Origin: CBDBCK01 sp965203345
GTDB taxonomy: Bacteria > Chloroflexota > Dehalococcoidia > Lucifugimonadales > Lucifugimonadaceae
Direction: 5' to 3'
Assembly (NCBI GenBank): GCA_965203345.1
Contig: CBDBCK010000028.1
Span: forward strand, 1,240,001 to 1,304,000
DNA length: 64,000 nucleotides
Shown piece by piece: positions 35,368 through 44,003 of the stretch (its first letter is position 1; each line of letters begins with the position of its first letter). The notes under the pieces were generated by a model that was not told the origin of the DNA, did no database searches, and saw only the letters and a program-made list of their open reading frames with translations. Position numbers and translations under genes: made by a program.

Positions 35368-36534
35368 CTACCAGTTAGTAATCGCTCCATCCTCTCGCCT
35401 TAAGCGAGGCGGCCATCCCCTTGGGTCTTTATAGTGCCTCTCAGCTGCCTCAAGGTCAAGATCAACTCCCAGGCCTGGCTCATCGGGACACCAGGCGTAC
35501 CCTTCTTCCCACAGTATCTGTCTGGGGAAAAGTTCTTGAGCAAACGACCCTGGACGCTTCGGCATCTCCTGTACCCCAACGTTAGACGACGCCATACAGA
35601 GCGATACGCACGCCGCCGCTGATACTGGACCCAACGGATTATGTGGGACTATATCTATATAGTGCGTCTCTGCCCAATGAGTTATCTTCGCGGCTTCCGT
35701 AAGGCCGCCAACTATGCATAGATCTATGCGGGCGTAATCTATCAGCTCTTCCTCTATCACCTCCCGGAACGCCCATTTAGAAGCCCACTGCTCACCCGCA
35801 GCTATAGGCAGCGTTAGCTGACGCCTTAAGTTCCGATACGAGCCGGGATTCTCGGAACGTATGGGATCCTCTATAAAGAAAGGCTTGAGATGCTCTAGAT
35901 CCTTGCACATCCGCACCACATTAGCTGTATCTAGCCTAGTATGCGCGTCAAAGCACATCTCTATGTCCCACCCGACCGCCTCGCGCACATGGGACATCAT
36001 ATCGACTGCCATGCGCATAGACTTGTGAGGATCCAACGTGGATATACCCTGCGCCTCCATCGTGCCTCCTGTTTCTGGCTGTCCCCACCGAACAAACTTC
36101 CAGCCTTCGTCCACCGCACGTTTGCAGTTATCTATCAGTTCTTCCTTTGTACGTCCTTGTGTGTGGGGATAGCAAACCACCTTATTACGCACCGGCCCGC
36201 CCATCAACTTATACACAGGCATATCCACGGACTTCCCTTTTATATCCCACAATGCTATGTCAATGGCACTTATGGCGCAACAGTAGACCTTGTCCGCCGG
36301 GAAGAATCCAGAGCGGAACATCTCTTGCCAAAGGCGTTCCGTCTCCCAGGGATCGGCACCAACTACCAGCTCCTTCAGATGATCTACCGCCTCAGATATA
36401 GCCCGGCCCCAATTGCGTATCCCCACTTCACCCAAGCCGTAATGACCGGCGTCCGTATCAACACGTACTATAAAATATTGTCTGCCTCCCTCGTCCTGAA
36501 TGGGAAAGCTGCGTATATCAGTTACTTTCATCAT
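35368..36534 (-). CDS. Galactonate dehydratase-like enolase-superfamily enzyme
   Basis: The 388-residue enzyme has the mandelate racemase/muconate lactonizing layout: N-terminal cap with YFIVRVDTDAG, SAIDIALWDIKGK, metal-binding CFDAHTRLD, FFIEDPIRSENP and AAGEQWASKW, then the IVPHNPLGPVS histidine region. This set fits galactonate-dehydratase-like enzymes. It differs from the ManD-like enzyme at 20210, so the genome keeps at least two distinct sugar-acid dehydratases. Substrate not determined. Confidence 0.9.
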   Translation of the reverse strand: MMKVTDIRSFPIQDEGGRQYFIVRVDTDAGHYGLGEVGIRNWGRAISEAVDHLKELVVGADPWETERLWQEMFRSGFFPADKVYCCAISAIDIALWDIKGKSVDMPVYKLMGGPVRNKVVCYPHTQGRTKEELIDNCKRAVDEGWKFVRWGQPETGGTMEAQGISTLDPHKSMRMAVDMMSHVREAVGWDIEMCFDAHTRLDTANVVRMCKDLEHLKPFFIEDPIRSENPGSYRNLRRQLTLPIAAGEQWASKWAFREVIEEELIDYARIDLCIVGGLTEAAKITHWAETHYIDIVPHNPLGPVSAAACVSLCMASSNVGVQEMPKRPGSFAQELFPRQILWEEGYAWCPDEPGLGVDLDLEAAERHYKDPRGWPPRLRREDGAITNW

Positions 36535-36656
36535 AGCCTCGCTTGCTTTTCATGGTCTTCAGCCAAACACTTTTGATGATATATGCGCAAGCCGTTCTAT
36601 GGTTAAGGGGCTTAGCCGGTGCTGCACTCTAATAAGTCAACAGCTGTAAATGAGTA

Positions 36657-37190
36657 CTAACGTGTGTTAATTTCATCCAGCAATCGGTGGACGTTCTGCT
36701 GCCTACCGACAAAAATCCTCTCAAGTTCGCGCCGAACGAGCACCCAATTCACAACTCTGCCCAACACGCCGAACGGCAAACGATAATCAACGACGTCTAC
36801 AACCCTTGTTCCGCCCTGTTCCTCTTTAAAAATATGCTGATGATCCCAATAAGCGAAAGGTCCGCTCACCTGTTCATCTCGAAACTCCTGGTCCGGTTTC
36901 CATACTGAAATGAGACTATGCCAGACAACAGGCAAGCCGCGCACACGCATCTTGTAGATAAACATACGGCCTTCGTACATCTCGTAATCTCTACCCTTAG
37001 GCACAAAAACAAGCCAGGGAGCATTCACTCGACCGTTGTTTGAAGCGTTGCTCAGAAACTTAAAAACATCAACTCTTGGAGCGTTCAGCCATGTAGAGCA
37101 TCGCAAACTGTATATGCCACCTCCGAGATACGAGCACGTCGGCGGTTCATCCTTGGGAAGAGATGTGCCAGATTTTATGCTCTCTGGCAT
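36657..37190 (-). CDS. SRPBCC-fold ligand-binding protein
   Basis: The 177-residue protein has an SRPBCC (START-like) pattern: the strand YSLRCSTWLNAPRVDVFKFL at the beginning, GPFAYWDHQHIFKEEQGGTRV in the middle (first 20 shown as GPFAYWDHQHIFKEEQGGT), DVVDYRLPFG, and a long final helix ERIFVGRQQNVHRLL. Such folds bind hydrophobic ligands or lipids. Its ATG overlaps the sucD stop (TGATG), so it is translated with the succinyl-CoA ligase genes, though the link to them is unknown. Confidence 0.78.
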   Translation of the reverse strand: MPESIKSGTSLPKDEPPTCSYLGGGIYSLRCSTWLNAPRVDVFKFLSNASNNGRVNAPWLVFVPKGRDYEMYEGRMFIYKMRVRGLPVVWHSLISVWKPDQEFRDEQVSGPFAYWDHQHIFKEEQGGTRVVDVVDYRLPFGVLGRVVNWVLVRRELERIFVGRQQNVHRLLDEINTR

Positions 37191-38065
37191 CAGCCTCTGT
37201 TTAAAGCCAAAGCTGCAGTTTTCCCTATAGATATCGGGGATTCCGCCACGAAAGCCCCGGCGTCCTCTAGCGCTTTCATCTTTTCCGAGGCGAGACCAGC
37301 ACGACCGGTTATCACCGCTCCGGCATGCCCCATACGTTTGCCAGAAGGCGCCGTCCTGCCGGCTATAGCCGCCGCTACCGGTTTTGTCATCTTCTCTTTT
37401 ATAAAAGCCGCTGCTTCCTGTTCACGTTCCCCTCCTATCTCCCCTATAAGGACGACGGCGTCCGTCTCGTCGTCTATCTCAAAGAAGCCAAGCACGTCAG
37501 TGAAAGATAGGCCGTGTATGGGGTCACCTCCTATACCAACGCAGGTAGACTGCCCTATACCCAAATGTACCAACTGGGATATCGCTTCATAGGTAAGCGT
37601 GCCAGATCTAGAGACCACTCCCATTCGTCCGGGCTTCACTATCTCTTGCGGTATTATGCCCGCCTTTGCGCTAGCCTTGGGAGTTATAACTCCAGGGCAG
37701 TTCGGTCCAACCAAGAGGCTGCCCGAACCTTTCAGGTAAGCCTTAACCTTTACCATATCTTGCACCGGTATACCTTCAGTTATGCACACTATCAGCCGTA
37801 CACCAGCGTCCGCCTGCTCCACTATCGCGTCCGGTGCAGCAGGTGCAGGCACGAATATTACTCCGGTGTCCGCGCCGGTCTCGTTTACCGCCTCCTGCAC
37901 AGACTCAAAGTAAGGTACTACGTCCTCAAATTTCCCCCTTCTCTTCGGATGAACCGCCGCCGTGATTTTGGAGCCGTAGTCCAGCATACGCTGTGCCTGG
38001 AAAGAGCCATCACGTCCCAGACCTTGTATTAGTATCCTGTTGGAAGCGTCAAGGAGGATAGACAT
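37190..38065 (-). CDS. sucD: Succinyl-CoA ligase (ADP/GDP-forming), alpha subunit
   Basis: The 291-residue subunit binds CoA and carries the phosphohistidine. It has ILIQGLGRDGSFQAQRML at the CoA site, VGPNCPGVITP, GVVSRSGTLTYE, and the active-site histidine in GHAGAVITG near residue 240. It joins succinyl-CoA to succinate with ATP formation in the citric acid cycle. It overlaps sucC by one base (stop/start), giving an operon sucC-sucD-SRPBCC. Confidence 0.95.
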   Translation of the reverse strand: MSILLDASNRILIQGLGRDGSFQAQRMLDYGSKITAAVHPKRRGKFEDVVPYFESVQEAVNETGADTGVIFVPAPAAPDAIVEQADAGVRLIVCITEGIPVQDMVKVKAYLKGSGSLLVGPNCPGVITPKASAKAGIIPQEIVKPGRMGVVSRSGTLTYEAISQLVHLGIGQSTCVGIGGDPIHGLSFTDVLGFFEIDDETDAVVLIGEIGGEREQEAAAFIKEKMTKPVAAAIAGRTAPSGKRMGHAGAVITGRAGLASEKMKALEDAGAFVAESPISIGKTAALALNRG

Positions 38066-39222
38066 CAGTTCGCCTCCATAAGTTTCTTAAGCTCAGACGC
38101 CGCCTGCTCCAAATCCGATGCCGCGGTTATCCCCAAGCCGGACTGTTCAAATACTCTACGGCCCTCTTCCGAGTTTGTCCCACGCATCGCAACCACTATT
38201 GGCATCTTACTGCCAGTCTCATTCGCGGCTGCTACGACTCCTTCTGCAACAACGTCGGCGCGGGCTATCCCGGCGAACAGGTTGACAAGTATCGCTTTAA
38301 CATCGGAATCTGCATTTATTATGCGGAACGCTTCCTCAATCTTCTCCCTGTTGGTGGAACCGCCTACGTCAAGGAAGTTAGCGGGTGCAGCTCCAGCCGC
38401 AAGCGTTACGTCCATAGTGGCCATAGCCAAACCGGCCCCGTTTACCATGCAGCCTACGCTGCCGCCTTCCAACTTCACGTAAGATATGCCAGCCGAAGCC
38501 GCTCTACGCTCAAGAGGGTTAAGCTGCGTGGGATCCCTCATAGATTCAATATCGGGATGACGAAATAGGGCGTCGTCTTCCACCGATATCTTCGCGTCAG
38601 CCGCTATAACCTCGTCCTCTTCCGTTACTATGAGGGGGTTTATCTCCACAAGTGAGCAATCTTTCTCCTGAAACAGCCTTACCGCTTCAAGTATCACACT
38701 CTGGACGATTCCACGCAATTTGTAGGGCATGCCCAGCTCTATAGCAATGTCCCGCGCTTTGTAGGGCGAAAAACCGAGCATAGCGTCCCCCGTCTTTTTT
38801 ATCACAAGTTCGGGAGGCGTCTCTTCAATGCCCATACCACCGGCCGCAGAAGCTATAACGGAAAGGGTGGCGTTTGCTGAATCGATAGTTACGCCCAGGT
38901 ATATCTCTTTCGCCGGTCGCACTATCTCCTCCACAAGCACCTTGTTCACGGGTGCACCTTCCCTCGTTGTCTGCTTTGTTACAAGGCGAGTGCCCAGCAT
39001 AGAGTCAGTAATCTCAGCTGCCTCTTCAGACGATCCTGACATACGTACCCCACCAGCGAGTCCGCGTCCACCTGCGTGTATCTGTGCCTTTACTACCGCC
39101 TTGCCACCGAAGCGTTGAGCGACCCGGGCGGCGACTTCGGGCGTCTCCACCGCTTCTCCCTGTGGGACTGGTATACCGTAAGCGTTAAAAAGTTCTTTAG
39201 ACTGATATTCGTGTAAGTTCAT
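38065..39222 (-). CDS. sucC: Succinyl-CoA ligase, beta subunit
   Basis: The 385-residue ATP-grasp subunit starts MNLHEYQSKELFNAYGIP, a family signature. It has GGRGLAGGVRM, LVEINPLIVTEEDEV with a metal-binding site, CMVNGAGLAMATMD, and FLDVGGS followed by AILVNLFAGI. It binds the nucleotide and works with SucD. A good AGGAGG-type site (TTAAGGAGGTAAG) lies just upstream of the ATG. Confidence 0.96.
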   Translation of the reverse strand: MNLHEYQSKELFNAYGIPVPQGEAVETPEVAARVAQRFGGKAVVKAQIHAGGRGLAGGVRMSGSSEEAAEITDSMLGTRLVTKQTTREGAPVNKVLVEEIVRPAKEIYLGVTIDSANATLSVIASAAGGMGIEETPPELVIKKTGDAMLGFSPYKARDIAIELGMPYKLRGIVQSVILEAVRLFQEKDCSLVEINPLIVTEEDEVIAADAKISVEDDALFRHPDIESMRDPTQLNPLERRAASAGISYVKLEGGSVGCMVNGAGLAMATMDVTLAAGAAPANFLDVGGSTNREKIEEAFRIINADSDVKAILVNLFAGIARADVVAEGVVAAANETGSKMPIVVAMRGTNSEEGRRVFEQSGLGITAASDLEQAASELKKLMEAN

Positions 39223-39312
39223 CTTACCTCCTTAAAATACAGTCTAAACCCAATCAGTGACAGTTATATTAACTTCCTCTCTCTCCTAGGAGGATAAAGG
39301 GTGAGAGAAAAG

Positions 39313-42300
39313 CTAGGAACCCCACTCATCCGCCTGCAGCTCTGCTTGCTTCATTATTCTGTCCGTGGCGATTTTCTGTTGATCCGGTGGGTAACCGTAC
39401 CTTTTCAAAAGCCGTTTAACAATGACTCTCAGTTTTGCCTGCACGCTTTCTTTGACAGCCCAGTCAATTGAAGTGTTCTTTTTCACACGCTCCACAAGAA
39501 TTTGCGCAAGTTCCCGCAAGGTTTCATCTCCCATCACATCTTTTGCGCTTTTGTTCATAGCAAGCGCGTCATAAAACGCGACTTCGTCATCGGACAAACC
39601 CATCTCCGAGGATCTCTGATCCGACATCTGCATCTCTTTCGCAATCCGAATCAATTCCTCTACGACCTGCGCCGCGGTCAGGAGGTTATTTTTGTATTTT
39701 CTAATCGCCTCTTCCAACATCTCGGAAAACCTTTTGCTTTGCGCGAGGTTCTTTTTGGTTCGGGTTTTTATCTCATCGCCGAGGATTTTCTTTAGAAATT
39801 CCATGGCAAGGTTTCTGTGCTTAATCCCTTGTATTTCCTGCAGGAATTCATCGGAAAGAATAGAAATGTCTGGCTTTTTAATTCCAGCGGCGTCAAAAAT
39901 ATCAATCACGCCTTCTACAACAACGGCTCTGTCAACAATTTGTCTGACTGCCGTTTCAATCTCGGCATCACTTCTTCCGCTTCCTTCCGGTTCAAATTTA
40001 TTAATGCGGGATTTAACCGCCTGAAACAATCCGACTTCGGCTTTTATGTACATTGCTCTTGGGTCAGGAACCGAAAGGGCAAACGCCTTTAACAGCAGGT
40101 TGACCTCTTGTGTAAATCTTTCCTTCCCGTCTTTGAGTCCGAGAATATAGTCTTCGGCTTCAAGAATGATTTTTAATTTCTCTCCGGTGCCGACGTTGAA
40201 ATACTCTTTGTAATTAAATTTGTCCAACATATCACAGACCACTTCGTATTTCTCCAGCATTTTTTCAATCGCTTTTTCCCTGTCAATGGTCGGCTCTCCT
40301 TTGCCGCCGCTTTTGGTGTACAAAGAAAGGGCGCGTTTCAAATCAGACGCTATCCCGATATAATCAACAATAAGCCCGCCGGTTTTGTCCTTGTAAACCC
40401 TGTTTACACGAGCGATTGCCTGCATCAAATTGTGTCCGCTCATAAGTTTGTCAATATAGATTGCATCCAGACATGGGGCGTCAAAACCCGTCAGCCACAT
40501 ATCGCACACAATAACAATCTGCAAAGGGTCTTCGGGGTCAATGAACCTTTGTCTGATTTCTTTTCTTTCCTGTTTTGTCGTTGCGTGTTTCTGCCACTCC
40601 ACCGGGTCGCTTGAAGATGAAGTCATAATGACCTTTATCACGCCCTTGTCTTTGTCGTCATTCTGCCACTCAGGGCGCAAGGCGATTATTGCATCATACA
40701 TCTCAACCGCGATGCGTCTGCTCATGGCGACAATCATCGCCTTACCGTTCCATGTTTCGCGTCTTCTGTCAAAATGATACAGAACGTCTTTTACAACGGT
40801 TTTTACGCGTTCCGTATGTCCGATTATGGCTTCGATTCTTGTCGATTTCGCCTTTGCTTTTTCAGTTGTCGTTGCTTCGCTACTCTCGGTTATTGATTCA
40901 ACTTCAGAGTCCAATTCTTCCTTTTCTTCTTCTTTGAGATGAACTGCAACAAGGCGCGATTCGTAATAAATCGGCACGGTTGCCCCATCTTCAACCGCCT
41001 GCTCTATGTCGTAAATATCAATATAATCACCGAAAACCGCCGGAGTTGAAACATCTTCGGTTTCAATCGGCGTAGCGGTAAATCCTATAAATGAAGCATC
41101 GGGCAGGGCGTCTCTCAAGTATTTTGCAAATCCGTATCTTGTTTTCACGCCGTCTTGTATAAAATGAGTTGTTGCGCCAAACCCGTATTGGCTGCGGTGT
41201 GCTTCATCGGCGATAACAACAATGTTGCTTCTGTTTGAAAGAAGTTCAAAATTTTCGCTGTCGCCTTCCGGTGAGAATTTTTGAATCGTGGAAAATACAA
41301 CTCCGCCGCTTGCCGTTTGTAAAAGTTCTTTCAGATGTTGGCGGTTTCTTGCTTGAACAGGAGATTGTCTGAGAAGTTTTTCACCTGCAGCAAATGCGTC
41401 AAACAACTGATCGTCAAGATCGTTGCGGTCTGTGATAACAACAACGGTAGGATTTGCCATTTCCTTGCTTGTAGCAATCAGCCCTGCATAGAAAAGCATC
41501 GAAAGGGACTTACCGCTTCCCTGCGTATGCCATACAACTCCAGCCTTGCGGTCTCCTTCGGGTTGGTCTTTAACGCTTGGTAATCCGTATCCTTCGGGAT
41601 TTTCATGGAAGAACGTTTGACTTTCCCTATATGATGCCCTGATTGTTGACTTAACCGCTTCCTTTACAGCATGGTATTGGTGGTAAGCGGCGATTTTCTT
41701 TTCTTTTTTAACGGTTGTTAATCCCGTTTCCACGTTTTGGTCTTTCGCGCTTTCAAAAACCGTAAAATTTCTGATTAAATCAATCAACACATCGGGGCGG
41801 AGCATTCCCTTTATCAGAGTTTCTATTTGAGGGGTTGTTTTGGGATCTTCTTTTACGCCGTCCACGGTTTTCCACGCCATAAAGCGTGACCAACCGGAAG
41901 TCAGTGAACCGGCTCTTGCTTCAAGTCCGTCCGAGGCAACAAGAACGCCGTTATAGCAAAACAGGGTCGGTATTGTCTGTTTATAGTTTTGCAGTTGGTC
42001 AAACGCTTTTTGAACGGTTGTTTTTTCATCGGTCGGGTTTTTTAGTTCAATCACCGCAACGGGCAAACCGTTAATGAAAACGACAATATCAGGACGTTTT
42101 ATTGTGTTGTTTTCCGTAACAGTAAACTGGTTGCAGAAGGCAAAGTCATTGTTTTGTGGATCTTCAAAATCAATCAACTTAACCTGTGCGCCGACAGTGT
42201 CTCCGTCTTTTTGATATTCTTCCCTAACGCCCTCAATCAGCATTTCGTAAAATTTTTCGTTGCTCTCAATCAGATTTTGACCCGAAAGAGCGACAACTTC

Positions 42301-42501
42301 CCGCAACGCCTGTTCGCGAACATTTTCGGGTAATCTCGGATTGAGTTTATAAATCGCGGATTTAAGGCGGTCGTAAAGGATAACATCCGACACACCATTC
42401 CTTTCAGCTTCTTGCTGTTCAAAAGAAATGTATTCATAACCCTGCTGTTGGAGCAAGGCTATCGTGTGTTCTTCAATGTCTGATTCGTAAAGGGTGGTCA
42501 T
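39313..42501 (-). CDS. hsdR: Type I restriction enzyme, motor/nuclease subunit HsdR
   Basis: The 1,062-residue protein has the PD-ExK nuclease near the start (RPDIVVFINGLPVAVIELKN), then the helicase motor: Walker A WHTQGSGKSLSMLF, DEAH box VIADEAHRSQYG, FTATPIE, and QAIARVNRVYKDKTGG. The C-terminal part is helical and should bind the HsdM/HsdS core. Length is normal. Its ATG follows directly after the stop of the DUF4143 ATPase gene. A shortened second copy of its first codons lies at 43.9-44.0 kb, showing that this locus has been rearranged. Confidence 0.96.
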   Translation of the reverse strand: MTTLYESDIEEHTIALLQQQGYEYISFEQQEAERNGVSDVILYDRLKSAIYKLNPRLPENVREQALREVVALSGQNLIESNEKFYEMLIEGVREEYQKDGDTVGAQVKLIDFEDPQNNDFAFCNQFTVTENNTIKRPDIVVFINGLPVAVIELKNPTDEKTTVQKAFDQLQNYKQTIPTLFCYNGVLVASDGLEARAGSLTSGWSRFMAWKTVDGVKEDPKTTPQIETLIKGMLRPDVLIDLIRNFTVFESAKDQNVETGLTTVKKEKKIAAYHQYHAVKEAVKSTIRASYRESQTFFHENPEGYGLPSVKDQPEGDRKAGVVWHTQGSGKSLSMLFYAGLIATSKEMANPTVVVITDRNDLDDQLFDAFAAGEKLLRQSPVQARNRQHLKELLQTASGGVVFSTIQKFSPEGDSENFELLSNRSNIVVIADEAHRSQYGFGATTHFIQDGVKTRYGFAKYLRDALPDASFIGFTATPIETEDVSTPAVFGDYIDIYDIEQAVEDGATVPIYYESRLVAVHLKEEEKEELDSEVESITESSEATTTEKAKAKSTRIEAIIGHTERVKTVVKDVLYHFDRRRETWNGKAMIVAMSRRIAVEMYDAIIALRPEWQNDDKDKGVIKVIMTSSSSDPVEWQKHATTKQERKEIRQRFIDPEDPLQIVIVCDMWLTGFDAPCLDAIYIDKLMSGHNLMQAIARVNRVYKDKTGGLIVDYIGIASDLKRALSLYTKSGGKGEPTIDREKAIEKMLEKYEVVCDMLDKFNYKEYFNVGTGEKLKIILEAEDYILGLKDGKERFTQEVNLLLKAFALSVPDPRAMYIKAEVGLFQAVKSRINKFEPEGSGRSDAEIETAVRQIVDRAVVVEGVIDIFDAAGIKKPDISILSDEFLQEIQGIKHRNLAMEFLKKILGDEIKTRTKKNLAQSKRFSEMLEEAIRKYKNNLLTAAQVVEELIRIAKEMQMSDQRSSEMGLSDDEVAFYDALAMNKSAKDVMGDETLRELAQILVERVKKNTSIDWAVKESVQAKLRVIVKRLLKRYGYPPDQQKIATDRIMKQAELQADEWGS

Positions 42502-43743
42502 TCAGATTGTATTATCCCATAAACGTTGTATTGGAACAGCATACAGTTTTTCTCCGAAGCTAAGCATTTTTTCGCCACTATAAAGCACCACGCCACCGTG
42601 GAAAGAGTCTCCCATGGCGGACTGCAAACGGTGCAAACCGCGAAAGTCGGAACGAGAAATGGTTGAGGATGCCTTGACTTCCACTCCGGCTACGGAATTG
42701 ACGCTGCGCCAGATGACAATATCTATTTCAACTTTATCTTTGTCCCGATAGTGAAAAAACCGATGTCTGTTTTTATGCCCTTCCGCCTGCCTCATTAATT
42801 CCTGAAGCACAAAAGTTTCAAGCAACTGCCCCAGCAATGCGCGGTCTTTTTTTAACTCATCCGCGTCCACTGCCAACAGGGCGCAGGCAAGCCCCGTGTC
42901 CGACAAATGCAGTTTCGGCGCTTTTACGAACTGTTTGCGGCGGTTGATGTGCCATGCGGGCACTTTCTCGAGCAGAAACAATCGCTCCAGCAACAGAAGG
43001 TAGCCCTGAATTGTCAGTCGGCTAAGTTGAAAAGATGATGCAAGTTTATTGATGTTCAAAAGACGCGCGGTGGACATTGCCGAAAGTTCCAGCAGTCTCG
43101 GCAAGTCTTCTACAGACTGGATGCGTGAAATTGTAAATGCGTCTGTGTTGGCTATGGTCGTCAAGTAACTTTCATACCATTCAATCCGGCGTTTCTTGTT
43201 GGAGTATTTCAGAGCAGCTGGATAGCCCCCGGAGACGATTCTTTCCGATAGTTCCACTTGTTTCGTATGCCAGCGTGTCGGAAATTGTGCGGAAAACAGC
43301 GCATCCAGAAAGTCCGGTTTTTTGCCTGCCAGTTCGGTTTGTGCAAGCGGGTGCATGCGGATGATCTCCATTCTTCCGGCGAGCGAGTCGGACAATCCGC
43401 GCACATGCAGGACGCTGACAGAACCGGTCAAAACAAAACGTCCCGGGATGCGGTTTTGGTCAACAACCAGTTTTATCTGTGAAAAGAGATTGGGAGATTT
43501 CTGAATCTCATCCAGTATGACCCTTGGAGGCAAGGAATTAACAAAACCCACCGGATCATTTTGCGCGTAATCCAGGGTTTCTGGATCATCCATGCTGAGA
43601 TACTCGTATCCTGCGGACTTGCCCACTTTTTGCGCAAGCGTTGTCTTTCCGCACTGGCGCGGCCCGTGGATCAGCACGACCGGAGAGTCTTTCAGAGTCT
43701 CTTTCAGCTGCGGCTCAATATGACGAGGATACAGTTTTGGCAT
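42502..43743 (-). CDS. AAA ATPase with DUF4143 domain, inserted between hsdS and hsdR
   Basis: The 413-residue protein has an AAA core (Walker A LIHGPRQCGKTTLA, Walker B RVILDEIQKSPNLF, sensor LTGSVSVLHVRG) and a C-terminal DUF4143/PD-ExK-like part with HYRDKDKVEIDIVI and GVEVKASSTISRSD. The family is widespread in mobile and defence regions, and some members act as toxins or nucleases. ATG at 43743 is preferred because a promoter with TATAAT ends seven bases before it. The gene stands in the hsd operon between an hsdS tail fragment and hsdR. Its function here is unknown. Confidence 0.88.
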   Translation of the reverse strand: MPKLYPRHIEPQLKETLKDSPVVLIHGPRQCGKTTLAQKVGKSAGYEYLSMDDPETLDYAQNDPVGFVNSLPPRVILDEIQKSPNLFSQIKLVVDQNRIPGRFVLTGSVSVLHVRGLSDSLAGRMEIIRMHPLAQTELAGKKPDFLDALFSAQFPTRWHTKQVELSERIVSGGYPAALKYSNKKRRIEWYESYLTTIANTDAFTISRIQSVEDLPRLLELSAMSTARLLNINKLASSFQLSRLTIQGYLLLLERLFLLEKVPAWHINRRKQFVKAPKLHLSDTGLACALLAVDADELKKDRALLGQLLETFVLQELMRQAEGHKNRHRFFHYRDKDKVEIDIVIWRSVNSVAGVEVKASSTISRSDFRGLHRLQSAMGDSFHGGVVLYSGEKMLSFGEKLYAVPIQRLWDNTI

Positions 43744-43750
43744 GCAACTG

Positions 43751-43780
43751 ATTATAACCTCAAAGTGCAACTGATTGCAA
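43751..43780 (-). promoter_or_regulatory. Promoter for the DUF4143 ATPase gene (predicted leaderless)
   Basis: On the minus strand TTGCAA (43775-43780) and TATAAT (43751-43756) are separated by 18 bases. Transcription should start almost at the ATG at 43743, so the mRNA would have little or no leader. This gives the cargo gene its own promoter inside the restriction operon. Confidence 0.6.
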
Positions 43781-43842
43781 GTTTAGTAGGTGGCTGATTG
43801 TTAGTTTAGTAGGTGGTTATTTGTTAGTTTAAAGGGTGGACG
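43780..43842. repeat. Three imperfect 23-bp tandem repeats upstream of the promoter
   Basis: Units start at 43780, 43803 and 43826, each beginning AGTTTAGTAGGTGG or AGTTTAAAGGGTGG, with 23-bp spacing (about two helix turns). They lie just upstream of the -35 box and could be regulator sites. Confidence 0.65.
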
Positions 43843-43866
43843 TTTTTCAATCAGTTATTTTTTCCA

Positions 43867-44003
43867 TTACTGTTTTACCCTTGCTTGCCCGCTCATCAGT
43901 TTCGGCAACAAACGGTAAAAGATTTCATTGCCTTAGGCTTCTTGCTATTCAAAAAAAGGGCTATTGTGTGTTCTTCAATGTCTGATTCGTAGAGGGTAGT
44001 CAT
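43867..44003 (-). pseudogene. Remnants: start of hsdR joined to the tail of an hsdS
   Basis: Reading the minus strand from 44003, the first codons give MTTLYESDIEEHTIAL, as in hsdR at 42501, with a deletion after that and similarity until about codon 32. From 43911 to the stop at 43867-43869 another frame encodes LLPKLMSGQARVKQ, the usual end of HsdS. So the 5' end of an hsdR is fused to the 3' end of an hsdS. The ATG of the hsdR piece overlaps the stop of the OLD-type gene. Confidence 0.82.

Noticed and set aside
39223..39312. Duplicated tRNA-Ser 3' end as a right-hand attachment site
   Set aside because: No match to the tRNA end was found in this spacer; only a short CTCCTAGGAG palindrome is present.
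43780..43842. CRISPR-like short repeats
   Set aside because: Units are directly tandem with no spacers, and only three copies exist.
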